Assembly (NCBI GenBank): GCA_030429565.1
Contig: JAUIFE010000003.1
Coordinates: 124,001-188,000 of the forward strand
Source: Holophagae bacterium
GTDB lineage: Bacteria > Acidobacteriota > Holophagae > Acanthopleuribacterales > Acanthopleuribacteraceae
Direction of reading: 5' to 3'
Length of the DNA: 64,000 nucleotides
The position numbers were made by a program, and so were the translations under genes. The notes below the pieces were generated by a model, which did not search any database, was not told where the DNA came from, and saw only the letters and a program-made list of their open reading frames with translations. Each line of letters begins with the position of its first letter. Position 1 is the stretch's first letter. Shown here piece after piece: positions 27,014 through 36,552 of the stretch.

Positions 27014-27331
27014 AAATGCCTCCATCGTAAGTCGTATGAATCGTTATTCGCGGTTGCCCATGACGCCAAAATGCGGCGCGGGCGAGAAGCAATGACCGGG
27101 ACGAACCCAAGAGGCGCGCTCTTACACCTGCACAACGCGAACCTCGGCGCTGCTTCTGGGGTTGGGCCCGACGGGTGTTCGCCTGTTTCCCCCAAGTTGT
27201 TTGAGGCCAGGTCTTTGGCCCAAATTATTCGCGTAAATTACGCTTTTCGGGTCATCGGGGTGGCCGAAAACAAAGAGCAGGGGATTCGTCCAAATCGCGC
27301 CCATCATAACGCAAGTTGGCGGCGTGGCGCG
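27014..27331. other. Intergenic region between beta-barrel and pabB-like genes
   Basis: Both neighbours are on the minus strand, so this should contain the promoter of the beta-barrel gene. Nothing else was recognised. Confidence 0.4.
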
Positions 27332-28702
27332 TTAAACCTGGATGTTAAGTGCTTCCATGAGGGCGGCTGCTTTGTGGCGCGTCTCCAAATACTCGGCACT
27401 CTGCTGCGAATCGGCGACAATGCCACCGCCCGCATGGAAACAAATTGCCTGACCCACCTGCAAGATGGTTCGAATTAAGATGTTGAGGTCGAGATTGCCG
27501 TCGCTACCGATGTACCCGATGGCGCCGGTATAGGGACCGCGCCGTTCCTGTTCCAGTGTGGCAAGGATGCGCATGCAGGAAATTTTGGGGGCGCCGGTGA
27601 TGGTACCGCCCGGAAACAGCGATTCAATGAGCGTCCAAACGGTCTGGTCCGAATCCAACTCGGCCTCGACCTGCGAGACCAAATGGTGGACGTGTGAGTA
27701 GGTTTCGATAACGGCGAACTCGCGTACTGCAACGGAGCCGGCGCGCGCGACGCGACCCAAATCATTGCGAATGAGGTCGACCAGCATCAGGTGTTCGGCT
27801 TGTTCCTTGGCGCAGGTGTGCAGGTGTTGAACGGAGCGATGGTCGGCGGCGGGGTCGTTGACGAAGCGCGGTTGGGTGCCGGCAATCGGACGCGCACTAA
27901 TGAAGCGGTCGCGTTTGTCGACCAAGCGTTCGGGCGACCCGGACAGCACCCAGTGATCGAAAAAACGGAACACGCCCATGAACGGGCTGGGGTTGCGGCG
28001 ACGCAGCAGGCGGTAGGTGGCGATCGGATCCTGATCGGTGGTGCAGCAAAAGCGCTGAGACAGGTTGGCCTGGTAAAAGTTGCCGTCGGTAATGTGACCC
28101 TGGATTTGCCCGATTTTCTCGCCGTAACGCTGTTCCGATTCGCGCCAACCGCGCGTCAGGGGGCGACCGTGGAAGGCGGTGTACTCGGCTTCAATGGCAA
28201 AAGGCGCGGGTGCGTGAAGCGGGCCGTAATGCAGGGTTCCGGTTTCGCGGTCATAACACTGCAGGTGATCGCAAAGAAGCCATACGGCCTGGGCCTGATG
28301 CCAAATCGGATGCGGCAACGGCGGCGCTATATAGGGATTAAAGGCTTCGTAGGTCAGCAAGGGTAGCAAAGCGGCGCGGCCCCAATCGCCGGCCTCGTGA
28401 AAGTCCTGCAGCCACGCGGCGAAGGTTTCGTTGGCGATGGTTTCCGGTGCTGATCCGTCACCGCGGTACAGGCGAAAGCCGTCGGCGAATTGCAAAAACA
28501 CGGCGCCGACATTGCCGCTTATGTAGCTGTAACGGCTGCGGGCATGTAACGGCCCGGCGGAATCGAGCAAAACCGCCGTCGGCGCGGTTTGTAAGGTTGT
28601 CAAAGCACGCGCTAAGAAGGCGTCTTCACTGACGGCCATGGTACGCAACGGTTGGCGTGCGGCTTGGCGGCAGGCGGCCTTGCAGTCGTTAAGCATGTTC
28701 AC
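27332..28702 (-). CDS. pabB: Aminodeoxychorismate synthase component I (PabB-like chorismate-binding enzyme)
   Basis: A 456-residue chorismate-utilising enzyme, most likely making 4-amino-4-deoxychorismate for folate with a PabA glutaminase. The conserved core is QANLSQRF, SGSPERLV, RPIAGTQPR, LIRNDLGRVARAGSV, YSHVHHLVS, FPGGTITGAPK and YTGAIGYIG. E. coli PabB has Lys in PIKGT; here it is Ala (PIAGT), as in TrpE. The overall pattern (VHHLVS, single-domain length, no trp neighbours) still favours PabB, but an anthranilate synthase role cannot be excluded. No glutaminase or lyase (PabC) gene is adjacent. Confidence 0.78.
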   Translation of the reverse strand: MNMLNDCKAACRQAARQPLRTMAVSEDAFLARALTTLQTAPTAVLLDSAGPLHARSRYSYISGNVGAVFLQFADGFRLYRGDGSAPETIANETFAAWLQDFHEAGDWGRAALLPLLTYEAFNPYIAPPLPHPIWHQAQAVWLLCDHLQCYDRETGTLHYGPLHAPAPFAIEAEYTAFHGRPLTRGWRESEQRYGEKIGQIQGHITDGNFYQANLSQRFCCTTDQDPIATYRLLRRRNPSPFMGVFRFFDHWVLSGSPERLVDKRDRFISARPIAGTQPRFVNDPAADHRSVQHLHTCAKEQAEHLMLVDLIRNDLGRVARAGSVAVREFAVIETYSHVHHLVSQVEAELDSDQTVWTLIESLFPGGTITGAPKISCMRILATLEQERRGPYTGAIGYIGSDGNLDLNILIRTILQVGQAICFHAGGGIVADSQQSAEYLETRHKAAALMEALNIQV

Positions 28703-28726
28703 GGTGAAAGCGAATCCAGCAACGGG

Positions 28727-29752
28727 TTATTTGTGGCGTTGCAGTAGTTGCAGCGGCATGGTGGTCAAAATATGCCAAATTTCGTTGCGTTCGAAACCCT
28801 GGAGCGCGGCCACCGCTTTCTCCGCGTACTCGCGCGCCAGCTCCCAGGTCTGTTTCAAGTGAACGCCGTTTTGCAATGCCTCCAGCAATCCTGGCGGCAG
28901 CGTGTCCGCTTGGCTTTCCCACAAAGCGTGGATCTGATCACGCCAAGTGCCGTCGTCTTCGGCCAACAGGCGGATCAGTGGCAAGGTGACCTTGCCTTCG
29001 CGCAAGTCCTGCAAGACGGGTTTACCCAAGACGTCTTCATCGCCCATGTAATCGAGGTAGTCGTCGATGAGCTGGAAGGAAATGCCCAAGTTGAAGCCGT
29101 ATTCGAACAGTTGATCGATTTCTTCTTCCGTGCGCTCGGCGACCAAACCGGCGGCCTTGGTGGTGCCGGCAAACAAATAAGCCGTCTTGCGTGTCAGGAT
29201 ATCGAAGTAGGTTTCTTCGGTAATGCCGCTGTCGAAATTGATCTTATACTGCAGCAGTTCGCCTTCAATCATGCGCTCGGAAACCCATGTGATGGTGTGC
29301 AGCACATCCAAGCGGCCGGTCTCAATGGCGGTCGAATGGGCTTTGGTGTACAACAAATCGCCGTACAACACGGTAATGGTGTTGTCCAAAAGGTTGTTGA
29401 GCGTGTTGCGGCCACGACGGGTTTGCGCTTCGTCGATGATGTCGTCGTGAATTAAGGTCGCGGTGTGGATGAGTTCAAAAATCGCACCGAACAACGGCCC
29501 ATCGTTCCCGGCGTAATTCAACATTTTACAGCATAAAACCAATAATTTCGGACGCAGCCGTTTGCCGGGGGCGGCCATGATCCGCTGGTTCAATTCAGTG
29601 AGGAATGGATGGTTGGATCCCAAAATGCGGGCCATCTCACGATCAAGCCCTTCCATCTCCGGAGCAACCAATTCAGCAATTTTAGACCCGTTCAAGTTAT
29701 CGCACCAACCTGGTTTGTTACCACTTCTTTGCGGACGCTGGCATATTAGCAC
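28727..29752 (-). CDS. Trans-polyprenyl diphosphate synthase (octaprenyl/heptaprenyl type)
   Basis: A 341-residue (as an open frame) isoprenyl diphosphate synthase that elongates FPP with IPP to the long side chain of quinones. The first Asp-rich motif is LIHDDIIDEAQTRRG and the second is QLIDDYLDYMGD; GKRLRPKLLVL is the IPP-binding part. The true start is unclear: a TTG about 20 codons in (LNGSKIAEL) would give ~321 residues, the usual family size. It lies 24 bases upstream of pabB on the same strand. Chain length cannot be told from sequence here. Confidence 0.9.
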   Translation of the reverse strand: MLICQRPQRSGNKPGWCDNLNGSKIAELVAPEMEGLDREMARILGSNHPFLTELNQRIMAAPGKRLRPKLLVLCCKMLNYAGNDGPLFGAIFELIHTATLIHDDIIDEAQTRRGRNTLNNLLDNTITVLYGDLLYTKAHSTAIETGRLDVLHTITWVSERMIEGELLQYKINFDSGITEETYFDILTRKTAYLFAGTTKAAGLVAERTEEEIDQLFEYGFNLGISFQLIDDYLDYMGDEDVLGKPVLQDLREGKVTLPLIRLLAEDDGTWRDQIHALWESQADTLPPGLLEALQNGVHLKQTWELAREYAEKAVAALQGFERNEIWHILTTMPLQLLQRHK

Positions 29753-30086
29753 ACATGGTGTAAGGCGGGCTAACTATTCGGCATGGGGGCGTGGTGACGC
29801 GGATGAAATGGGCCGAGGCGGTGGTCTTGATGTGCTGTTTTTGTCTTTTAAATATCTGGCGATAAATTTGTTAGTTTTATGCTGTGGTCTGTGAGTTGGT
29901 CATTAGCTCCGCGTTTGCTTTTTAGCTGTTTTGCCGAACGTGTTTAAAATACAGCGCTTGGATTCGCTTACGCCGGCGCGGTTCGGTTGGGTCGGTGGCT
30001 TGTGCCGGCGTGGAACTTACCGAAACGCCCTTGCTTCCGGGGTTCGAGCTGAGACAGGTTGCGGGTAAACGCCTCACTTCCAGCGT
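29753..30086. other. Intergenic region between lolA-like and polyprenyl synthase genes
   Basis: Both neighbours are on the minus strand. The segment 29840-29900 is AT-rich and may contain the promoter of the polyprenyl synthase gene. No gene or clear terminator was recognised. Confidence 0.4.
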
Positions 30087-30683
30087 TTACTTGGGAATCA
30101 CAAAGGTATCGTCGGGGAAGCCGTCTTTTTTGGTGATGTCTTTGAACCAAAAGCGCGTACCTTCACCGTCCTCGAACTGTATGTCCAGGAACATCGGCCG
30201 GCACTGTTGGTCGAGCTCTATATAGATAATGTACTCGCCGCCGCCGCGCGGAATCAATTGGTAGCTTTTCGCTTCAAGGCTCTTGCCGTTGCGGACTTGG
30301 AAGTGGGTGGTTAGCGATTCGCCGTAAAGCAGCAAACGCACCAGCGGTTGATCTTTGATTTCCTCTTGCGGGGTGCGCGTGGCGGTGTCGGCCATGTCGT
30401 CGCGTTCGTAACAGGTTTCCCCGTCCCAAATCATGCTTTTGCGTTCGCCTTCCAGGTAATCCATGCGCATTTTACCGGGGCGGGCAACCTTGAGCAGGCC
30501 CATGGCGAGGGTCGGGTCGAAAAAGTCACTGTAGGTTTCTTGTTTGAAATGGGTTTCAAAACGATTTAAATCGGCGAGAGCTTGGGTTAAACAAGCGAGT
30601 TTTTGTGGTGTGACTTGGGCCAAACTGACCGAACAAGTGAACAAAAAAACACAGGCCAAAAGACAAAAACGGAAGAGCAACAT
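30087..30683 (-). CDS. lolA: LolA-like outer-membrane lipoprotein carrier protein
   Basis: A 198-residue periplasmic protein with an N-terminal signal (MLLFRFCLLACVFLFTCSVSLAQ). It has the LolA/LolB-type fold sequence: LNRFETHFKQETYS, GLLKVARPGKMRMDY, MIWDGETCYERDD, LRLLLYGESL-like helix, and FWFKDITKKDGFPDDTFVIP at the end. LolA carries lipoproteins from LolCDE to the outer membrane. Similarity is moderate, so a related LolA-fold protein is possible. It lies downstream of the MglA-type gene on the same strand. Confidence 0.8.
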   Translation of the reverse strand: MLLFRFCLLACVFLFTCSVSLAQVTPQKLACLTQALADLNRFETHFKQETYSDFFDPTLAMGLLKVARPGKMRMDYLEGERKSMIWDGETCYERDDMADTATRTPQEEIKDQPLVRLLLYGESLTTHFQVRNGKSLEAKSYQLIPRGGGEYIIYIELDQQCRPMFLDIQFEDGEGTRFWFKDITKKDGFPDDTFVIPK

Positions 30684-30810
30684 GGCCGGCTCCTTTCCCT
30701 TAATTCCTATATCATAGGGGTTTAGCGCGACAGGACGGGGAGCGTCGCACCAAGCGGTATCGGTATTGGGAGCGAGAATGATGCCAACCGTTTGTCAGGC
30801 GCCGAGCGAA

Positions 30811-33114
30811 CTATTTGGTTTTAATGTCGAGGGTCAGGCGAACCTGGAAGTTGCCAGGTGACAGTTCTTGCGCCGTGACTTTAAGCAACTCAGTGTGGAT
30901 CACGTTTTCGTCCTCATCGAGGAAAACGCAGTTGAGCTGTGCTTTGGCGAAATCGTCGGGGACTTCTACCTTGACCTTCTCCAGCTTGGCTTTTTTCTTG
31001 ACTTCGCCGAGCCCGCCACCCAAATCGCCCAGCAAGTTGTCTACCGACTTGCGTTTGCTTTTGCCTTTGGTGCGAATGTTGGCGGTGAGTACGTCGAGGT
31101 CGTCGAGACCGGTACTCTTGCTTTTCTTTCTGGCTTTGGTTTTGGTGGCATCGTCTTGTTCGGTAGCGGGTTCCGGCGTGGACGGCGTCGCTTCGGGCTC
31201 CGATTCCGGTTGGGCCTCGGCTCCGGGTTCCGGTGCGGTTTCTGGTGTTTCCTCGGCTACCGGCTCGGCCGGTTCATCTGCGGCGACAGCGGCGTCGGCG
31301 ACGGCCGGTTCTTCAACCGCGGCGGCTGGTTCACTTTCCAACGGTGGCGCTTCTTCGAGGGTGTCGGCGGCGCGATCCGCTTCTTCGCTTGAAACCGGGG
31401 TTTCATCGAACACAACCTCTTCGGCGACAGCCGGGGTGTCTTCGACGATCATGGCGCCGTTCTCATTTTCGCGGTCGGCGGCAAGGGGCGCCGGTTCGCT
31501 CTGTTCGTAGCGGCCGACTTCAATCGTGGCGCCGGGATCGTTGAGCTCGCCCATGGTGTCGGGGCTGAACTGTTCGGGATCGGCGTCGGCGTCGAGTTGA
31601 ATGGTATCGGCAGGCGAGGGGTTGACGGGGTTCTCTTCAATAGAGAAGGAGGCTTCGCTGCTGTACTCATGGTCGGCGAAGCTGTCGAGCTCGTTGTGCA
31701 CCAAGGGGGCAGGCTCGTCGTCGGTCAAATCGGGGTGGACGTCGGCAAAAGAGGGGGGCTCCAAATTGACGGCCATTTCAAGCGGTTTCTCTTCGCCGGC
31801 TTGAGCGCGATCCTCGAAAACCGATTCGTCAAAGGTTAGTTCGGCGTCGTCTTCGGGGGGGATCAGGTCGGGATCTTCGCTGGGCGTCAGCTCGCGACGA
31901 ATGTCTTCCAAATCGTCCTCGCCGCCCAAATCGTCCTCGAATTCGATCGACTGATCTTCGTAGTTGTCCGTTTCGATGACGTCGTTGCCGGCGTGTTTGG
32001 CGGCAACGGCGGCTTCAGCTTCGGCTGCGACATTGTCGAGTTCGGCGAAATCGCTGTCGGACAGATCGTTGCCGACCTCGCCGGCCAAGGGGTCGGCGGC
32101 GTCTTGGCTGTCGCCGGCCATTTCCAAGGGACCGGTGGTTTCCAGCAGCGCTTCGCTGCCACTGAGCGAGGCGTCATCGATGTCGATATCGTTAAATTCT
32201 TCAAGGTCGAGCGACTCGTCGGCGAGGCTGTCGTCCTCGGGGAAGTCGAGGTCGAAACTATCCAGTGTGTTCTCGCGCACGTTCCGATTGAGACGACCTT
32301 CCTGATCGGGGCTCAACACCTCGGCGCCGTGCAAACTAACATCGGGCAGGCTTTCACCCATCTCGGGTTGGGCGTCGGGGGTCGGTGCCGGCACCGACGT
32401 GGGTTGTACTTCTTCGTTGGGGGTACCGGGGTAGGTATCAAACGAAACGTTCTTGGGCATTTCCTCGGCTTGTTTGGGGCCGCGTACTTGGAGTTTGGGT
32501 TTCTCCGTTTTGGCGGGCTCTTGGCCGGTGGCCTTGTCGCGTAATTTGAGCAGGGTTTGTTTGGAAACCTCTTTAAGGGTTTCAAAAACGCCGACGCCCT
32601 GCAAAGCGGCGGCTTGAACGTAAGGGCGACCCAAGGGGTTCAGCGACTCGTTTAATTCGTCGACCGAAGAAATGTTGGGCAGATCGCGTTTGTTGAACTG
32701 GTAAACCAAGGGAATGTCGTCGAGATCCAGGCCCATCTCGGCCAAGTTTTCCTGCAAGTTCTCGAAGCTGTCGACGTTGGCGTCGAACATGGGCTTCTGC
32801 GAATCGGCGACGAACACAATGCCGTCGACGCCGCGCAACACCAACTTCCGGGTGGAGTTATAAAAAACCTGGCCAGGCACGGTATAAAGCTGAAATTTGG
32901 TTTTGAAACCGCCAACGACACCGACGTCCATGGGCAACAAGTCAAAGAAGAGGGTCCGGTCCGTTTCTGTCTCAAGGCTGACCATTTCGCCGCGCGATTT
33001 GGGAGACGTCTTCTTGTAAATCTCTTTTAGGTTCGTCGTTTTACCGCAAAGGCCTGGGCCGTAAAATACGATTTTGGCAACCATTTGCATGGTCGAGTAG
33101 TTCAAGAATACCAT
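30811..33114 (-). CDS. MglA-type small GTPase with ~570-residue acidic extension
   Basis: Residues ~1-195 are an MglA-class Ras-like GTPase: FINYS-like start VFLNYST, P-loop GPGLCGKTTN (19-28), ETDRTLFFDLLP, the TVPGQVFY switch II, FVADSQ and NKRDLP. MglA controls cell polarity and gliding or pilus motility in myxobacteria. Residues ~205-690 are low complexity, rich in Asp, Glu, Ala and Pro, probably disordered. A compact C-terminal segment (~700-767: VEVPDDFAKAQLNCVFLDED, LLKVTAQELSPGNFQV) looks folded. Ordinary MglA is ~195 residues, so this is an unusual fusion. No MglB (roadblock) gene is adjacent. The ATG at 33114 follows GAGGAG. Confidence 0.88.
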   Translation of the reverse strand: MVFLNYSTMQMVAKIVFYGPGLCGKTTNLKEIYKKTSPKSRGEMVSLETETDRTLFFDLLPMDVGVVGGFKTKFQLYTVPGQVFYNSTRKLVLRGVDGIVFVADSQKPMFDANVDSFENLQENLAEMGLDLDDIPLVYQFNKRDLPNISSVDELNESLNPLGRPYVQAAALQGVGVFETLKEVSKQTLLKLRDKATGQEPAKTEKPKLQVRGPKQAEEMPKNVSFDTYPGTPNEEVQPTSVPAPTPDAQPEMGESLPDVSLHGAEVLSPDQEGRLNRNVRENTLDSFDLDFPEDDSLADESLDLEEFNDIDIDDASLSGSEALLETTGPLEMAGDSQDAADPLAGEVGNDLSDSDFAELDNVAAEAEAAVAAKHAGNDVIETDNYEDQSIEFEDDLGGEDDLEDIRRELTPSEDPDLIPPEDDAELTFDESVFEDRAQAGEEKPLEMAVNLEPPSFADVHPDLTDDEPAPLVHNELDSFADHEYSSEASFSIEENPVNPSPADTIQLDADADPEQFSPDTMGELNDPGATIEVGRYEQSEPAPLAADRENENGAMIVEDTPAVAEEVVFDETPVSSEEADRAADTLEEAPPLESEPAAAVEEPAVADAAVAADEPAEPVAEETPETAPEPGAEAQPESEPEATPSTPEPATEQDDATKTKARKKSKSTGLDDLDVLTANIRTKGKSKRKSVDNLLGDLGGGLGEVKKKAKLEKVKVEVPDDFAKAQLNCVFLDEDENVIHTELLKVTAQELSPGNFQVRLTLDIKTK

Positions 33115-33435
33115 TCAGAAACGCTCCTCGATGGACCTGTTGACAATGATTGCCACAGCATAGCATAGGCCCTCGGCCGGAACCAATCACGGGATGCAAA
33201 AAATAGGCGCTAAAAATGACGGGTGTGACGTTGCTAAAACCCTGGGAGCGTTAGGCCCTGGGCGCAGGGCCGGTTCGTCGCGCTGCGGCCGGCGGGTGCG
33301 TTTCGTCAGCGACGGCGCGCGCCCGTTTTGGTGCCGGGCGGACCGCCGTTCGTCGCGACAACGACGGCGGCCTCGTTTGGCGAGGGTCGATGCTTGGCGC
33401 AAGCGGGTTACCTCGGCGCGCGCCTGCCATTCCGG
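33115..33435. other. Intergenic region upstream of the MglA-type gene
   Basis: These 321 bases separate two minus-strand genes and should hold the MglA-type promoter. The right part is GC-rich and arginine-codon-like in every frame but shows no coding signature. Confidence 0.4.
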
Positions 33436-33870
33436 CTAGCGGTTATTGCGGTTTTCCTCTACGTGAATTCGTACGGGATGTGATCTGTACTTGCCCTTGT
33501 TAACCACGGCTTTGACGCGGTAGTTGCCGTGGCGCAGGAAGTCGTAATTAAAGTGGAAAAAGGCGTTGTCGTTGGCTGACTCGTCTTGGTAATTGTAACT
33601 TTCTTGGGCAATTTCTTTGTGGTACGAACCGGGCCCGTCAATGATCCAAATAACGTCGGTGATTTCTTCGGATACCGTGGTTTCCGTGGTTTCTAAATAA
33701 CCTGAAAACTCGACGTATAGTGGTTCAATACCGCGTTGGACGTCGGCGGTAATCACCAACCTGACGGGTGAATTTTCAAATAAATCGGCTCCGGTTTTCT
33801 TTTGATTGCACGCTACCAAAAAGCCGATGGCTGCCAAAACAACGCAGCATCGTACGGCTGTTGTTCTCAT
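33436..33870 (-). CDS. Hypothetical lipoprotein with a PKD/Ig-like domain
   Basis: A 144-residue exported lipoprotein: signal peptide with lipobox FLVAC (Cys near 21), then a single beta-sandwich-like domain. The stretches VRLVITADVQRGIEPLYVEFSGYLE, DVIWIIDGPGSYHKE and GNYRVKAVVNKG follow the PKD pattern (an opening strand, a W-x-x-D-like centre and a final 'G.Y.V.A.V' strand). PKD domains usually mediate protein or glycan contacts at the surface. It stands alone on the minus strand. Confidence 0.7.
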   Translation of the reverse strand: MRTTAVRCCVVLAAIGFLVACNQKKTGADLFENSPVRLVITADVQRGIEPLYVEFSGYLETTETTVSEEITDVIWIIDGPGSYHKEIAQESYNYQDESANDNAFFHFNYDFLRHGNYRVKAVVNKGKYRSHPVRIHVEENRNNR

Positions 33871-34351
33871 AGGTCCCCCCTTTGATGACGGCGCGTTCGC
33901 AACGGCTCTTCGGTAAGCCTTGCGCTGGTGGTCGGGTGACGCGCCCCATTGCTATACGTCCGACCGGCTGTCGCTCCCTCATTTTAGCGCGACTTTTTCG
34001 TGCTCGGCCCGATGCCTTCCTTAATCCAAAGGTGGATGGTGTGTTTGCCTCATGTGGTGCCTTGAGGGGCGCGACCGGCGCGTGGTTGGCGGTTGAGGAC
34101 GGGTGGTGTCGGTGAATTGGCCGGTTTGTCCACTACAGGCGCAAGCACCGCCGGTTCCGTTGCTTTTTGACGGCGGTGTGGACCAACTGTTTGGTTTTTT
34201 GGGGCTAAGCCGGCATTGGTCGGTGACGGCCTCGGCGGCACGTGTCGCCGCTGGTAATCGCCCCACCTTTTCGTCATAATAGGCCCCTTACACCATGCGC
34301 ACGGCTTCGCGGCAAGTCGGCGCAGCGACACCGAACACGAAGGAGATGGTC
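33871..34351. other. Divergent intergenic region, lipoprotein / trxB
   Basis: About 480 GC-rich bases between diverging genes; promoters for both must lie here. No gene, repeat or hairpin stood out. Confidence 0.4.
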
Positions 34352-35287
34352 ATGACGACGCATCGCAAAGTAATCATCATTGGATCCGGCCCCGCCGGTT
34401 TAACAGCCGCGCTTTATGCGGCACGTGCCGACTTAGAACCGTTGGTATTCGAAGGTTTGCAGCCAGGTGGCCAGCTCACGATTACCACCGATGTTGAGAA
34501 CTATCCTGGTTTTCCCGACGGCGTGATGGGCCCCGAGATGATGGAATTGTTTCGCAAGCAAGCGACCCGTTTTGGTGCGCAATGTGAGATGGAATTTGTC
34601 GACAAAGTGGCGTTGGGTGTTGAACCCCCCCACCGCATCTGGGTTGGCGACGATGAATACACCTGCGATGCCCTGATCTTGGCGACCGGCGCCACCGCCA
34701 AACTGTTGGGCCTGGAGAACGAAAAAGTGTTGATGGGACGCGGCGTGTCCGCTTGCGCCACCTGCGACGGCTTTTTCTTCAGAGACAAAGAGGTGGCCGT
34801 GGTCGGCGGCGGCGATACCGCTATGGAAGAAGCCACCTTCCTTACCAAATTCGCCAAAAAAGTGACGGTCATTCACCGTCGCGGCGAGTTGCGTGCTTCC
34901 AAAGTAATGCAACAGCGGGCTCTGGATAACCCCAAGATCGATTTCATTTGGAATGCTGAAGTAGCCGACATCAATGGCACGACGGAAACGGGCATCCAAG
35001 GTTTGGTTCTGCGCGACACGCAAAATGGCGAAACGCGCGAAATGCCGATTGAAGGTTTGTTTGTCGCAATTGGTCACAAACCCAACAGCGAGTTGTTCGA
35101 AGGTCAGTTGGACATGGACAATGTCGGCTATGTCATTACCAAACCCGACTCCACCGCTACCGCTGTTCCCGGCGTTTTTGCTTGCGGTGACCTGCAAGAC
35201 GCGGTTTACCGTCAAGCGGTGACCGCGGCCGGTACCGGCTGCATGGCGGCGATTGAAACAGAACGCTACTTGGCCGAACACGAATAA
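34352..35287 (+). CDS. trxB: Thioredoxin reductase
   Basis: A 311-residue flavoenzyme that passes electrons from NADPH to thioredoxin. The FAD motif is IIGSGPAG, the redox-active pair is in [10 protein letters not shown], the NADPH motif is [12 protein letters not shown], and the late FAD motif is [10 protein letters not shown]. The start at 34352 ([10 protein letters not shown]) has AAGGAG six bases upstream. Upstream codons in frame lack homology. A strong terminator follows. Confidence 0.96.
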   Translation: MTTHRKVIIIGSGPAGLTAALYAARADLEPLVFEGLQPGGQLTITTDVENYPGFPDGVMGPEMMELFRKQATRFGAQCEMEFVDKVALGVEPPHRIWVGDDEYTCDALILATGATAKLLGLENEKVLMGRGVSACATCDGFFFRDKEVAVVGGGDTAMEEATFLTKFAKKVTVIHRRGELRASKVMQQRALDNPKIDFIWNAEVADINGTTETGIQGLVLRDTQNGETREMPIEGLFVAIGHKPNSELFEGQLDMDNVGYVITKPDSTATAVPGVFACGDLQDAVYRQAVTAAGTGCMAAIETERYLAEHE

Positions 35288-35307
35288 ACGCTATTCCCGG
35301 CTCCACC

Positions 35308-35348
35308 AAAAAACGCCTCGGTCGTGCTGCGACGCGAGGCGTTTTTTT
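35308..35348. terminator. Bidirectional rho-independent terminator
   Basis: AAAAAACGCCTCG (35308-35320) pairs with CGAGGCGTTTTTT (35334-35346) around a short loop. A-run and T-run make it work in both directions, between trxB and the convergent membrane protein gene. Confidence 0.85.
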
Positions 35349-35374
35349 GTCCGACCCGGATTGATCGGGTTTGC

Positions 35375-36286
35375 TCAATTCGGCGCGGGATGGTGTTCCT
35401 CGAGCCAGAGCGCGGGCAACCAAGCGATGTGTCGGGCGGTTTGTTGGAGCAGGCGCCGTAAGTGTGTCTGGCTGCGCTTGGCGGGGTCTGTGCTTTCCAA
35501 AACCAGCAGGGCTACGCAACGGGTGCTTAGCGGATTGTGAATACGCAGGCAGGCGTACAAACGCGGCTGCATGTGGTCGCGGCCGCTCGCGGGCCCAAAG
35601 CCGTAACGCGCGCGCAGTGTTTCGCGGTAGGCCGGTGTCTCACTCGGCGGTAAGTCGTCGTCCCAAATCCAGCCATGCTGCCAAGCGGTGAGCAGCAGGC
35701 GTTTCGGTAAATCCCGATTGCGGTCGATGCGTTGACGGCTGTACAAAGGGTTGTTGCTTTCGCTGTACAGCGCTTGAAAGGCGTGGGGTTTTCCGTCTTC
35801 ACCCAAGAGCGGAACCAGCAGGGTTACCCGACGAAAACCGCACAGCGCTTCGCCTTTCACAAGCTGTTGCAACAGACGGCGGCCGTGGAAGCGCAGGAAG
35901 CGACCGGCAAAACGGCGGCGACGTCGCTCGCGGTCGATCACTTGTGCCGATTCGGCGAGGTCGGCTTGAACGCGGCGAGCATCGGCCTCAAGTAGGCCGC
36001 GCAGGCGCTGATTCTCCTGGCGCAAACGCTGTTGCTCGCGAACCTCAAGAGCGATGCCCAAGAAGCCACAAACGAGTAGCAACCAGGTCAAGGAAGCCAA
36101 GTCGCCTGGCAGGAAGGTGGGCCACCACGGCAGGTGACCAAGTCCGCCGGCTTGCGCATAAAACACGGGCAGGGCCGAGATCAGCACGCCGGCGCCGTAA
36201 CTGAGAAATACGGCGGCGCGGCGCAAGGGTTTGGCGGTTAGGAACAAAAGCAGGCGTAGGAGGGGGCGGATCATCGCATTCACCAT
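35375..36286 (-). CDS. Membrane protein with two N-terminal helices, coiled coil and GAF-like domain
   Basis: A 303-residue protein, probably a sensor or scaffold in the inner membrane. Two hydrophobic helices lie at ~22-45 (AAVFLSYGAGVLISALPVFY) and ~65-82 (LASLTWLLLVCGFLGIAL). A coiled coil follows (~83-125, EVREQQRLRQENQRLRGLL). The remaining ~170 residues resemble a GAF fold (FRRVTLLVPLLGEDGKPHAFQALYSES; ARLYACLRIHNPLSTRCVALLVLEST). No kinase, GGDEF or DNA-binding output is present. A real but unnamed gene; an ATG four codons in is an alternative start. Confidence 0.65.
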   Translation of the reverse strand: MVNAMIRPLLRLLLFLTAKPLRRAAVFLSYGAGVLISALPVFYAQAGGLGHLPWWPTFLPGDLASLTWLLLVCGFLGIALEVREQQRLRQENQRLRGLLEADARRVQADLAESAQVIDRERRRRRFAGRFLRFHGRRLLQQLVKGEALCGFRRVTLLVPLLGEDGKPHAFQALYSESNNPLYSRQRIDRNRDLPKRLLLTAWQHGWIWDDDLPPSETPAYRETLRARYGFGPASGRDHMQPRLYACLRIHNPLSTRCVALLVLESTDPAKRSQTHLRRLLQQTARHIAWLPALWLEEHHPAPN

Positions 36287-36552
36287 CCATCAATCAATAT
36301 CAAAGTAGGGAACTGATGGACCAAGCGGCCTGAACTTTCGCGATGCGACGCGATTCGCTGTTTTGAGGTGGTGGCGACTCGGCCTGCGTTGTTTGCCGAA
36401 CCCAAAAACCGGCTTTTTCGCAGTTCGGCGGCGGGAACCCTACCGCGCGCGGCACGCGACCCCTGGCGACGACGCATCGAGGCGAGGCGGCGCACGGTGA
36501 AAATGCTATGATGGGCGGCAACCGTCAAACGACCGATTCGAGTGTGAACCCT

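Noticed and set aside
30815-31510. Long plus-strand open frame rich in Ser/Ala/Gly
   Set aside because: Antisense shadow of the low-complexity acidic tail of the MglA-type protein; no start signals.
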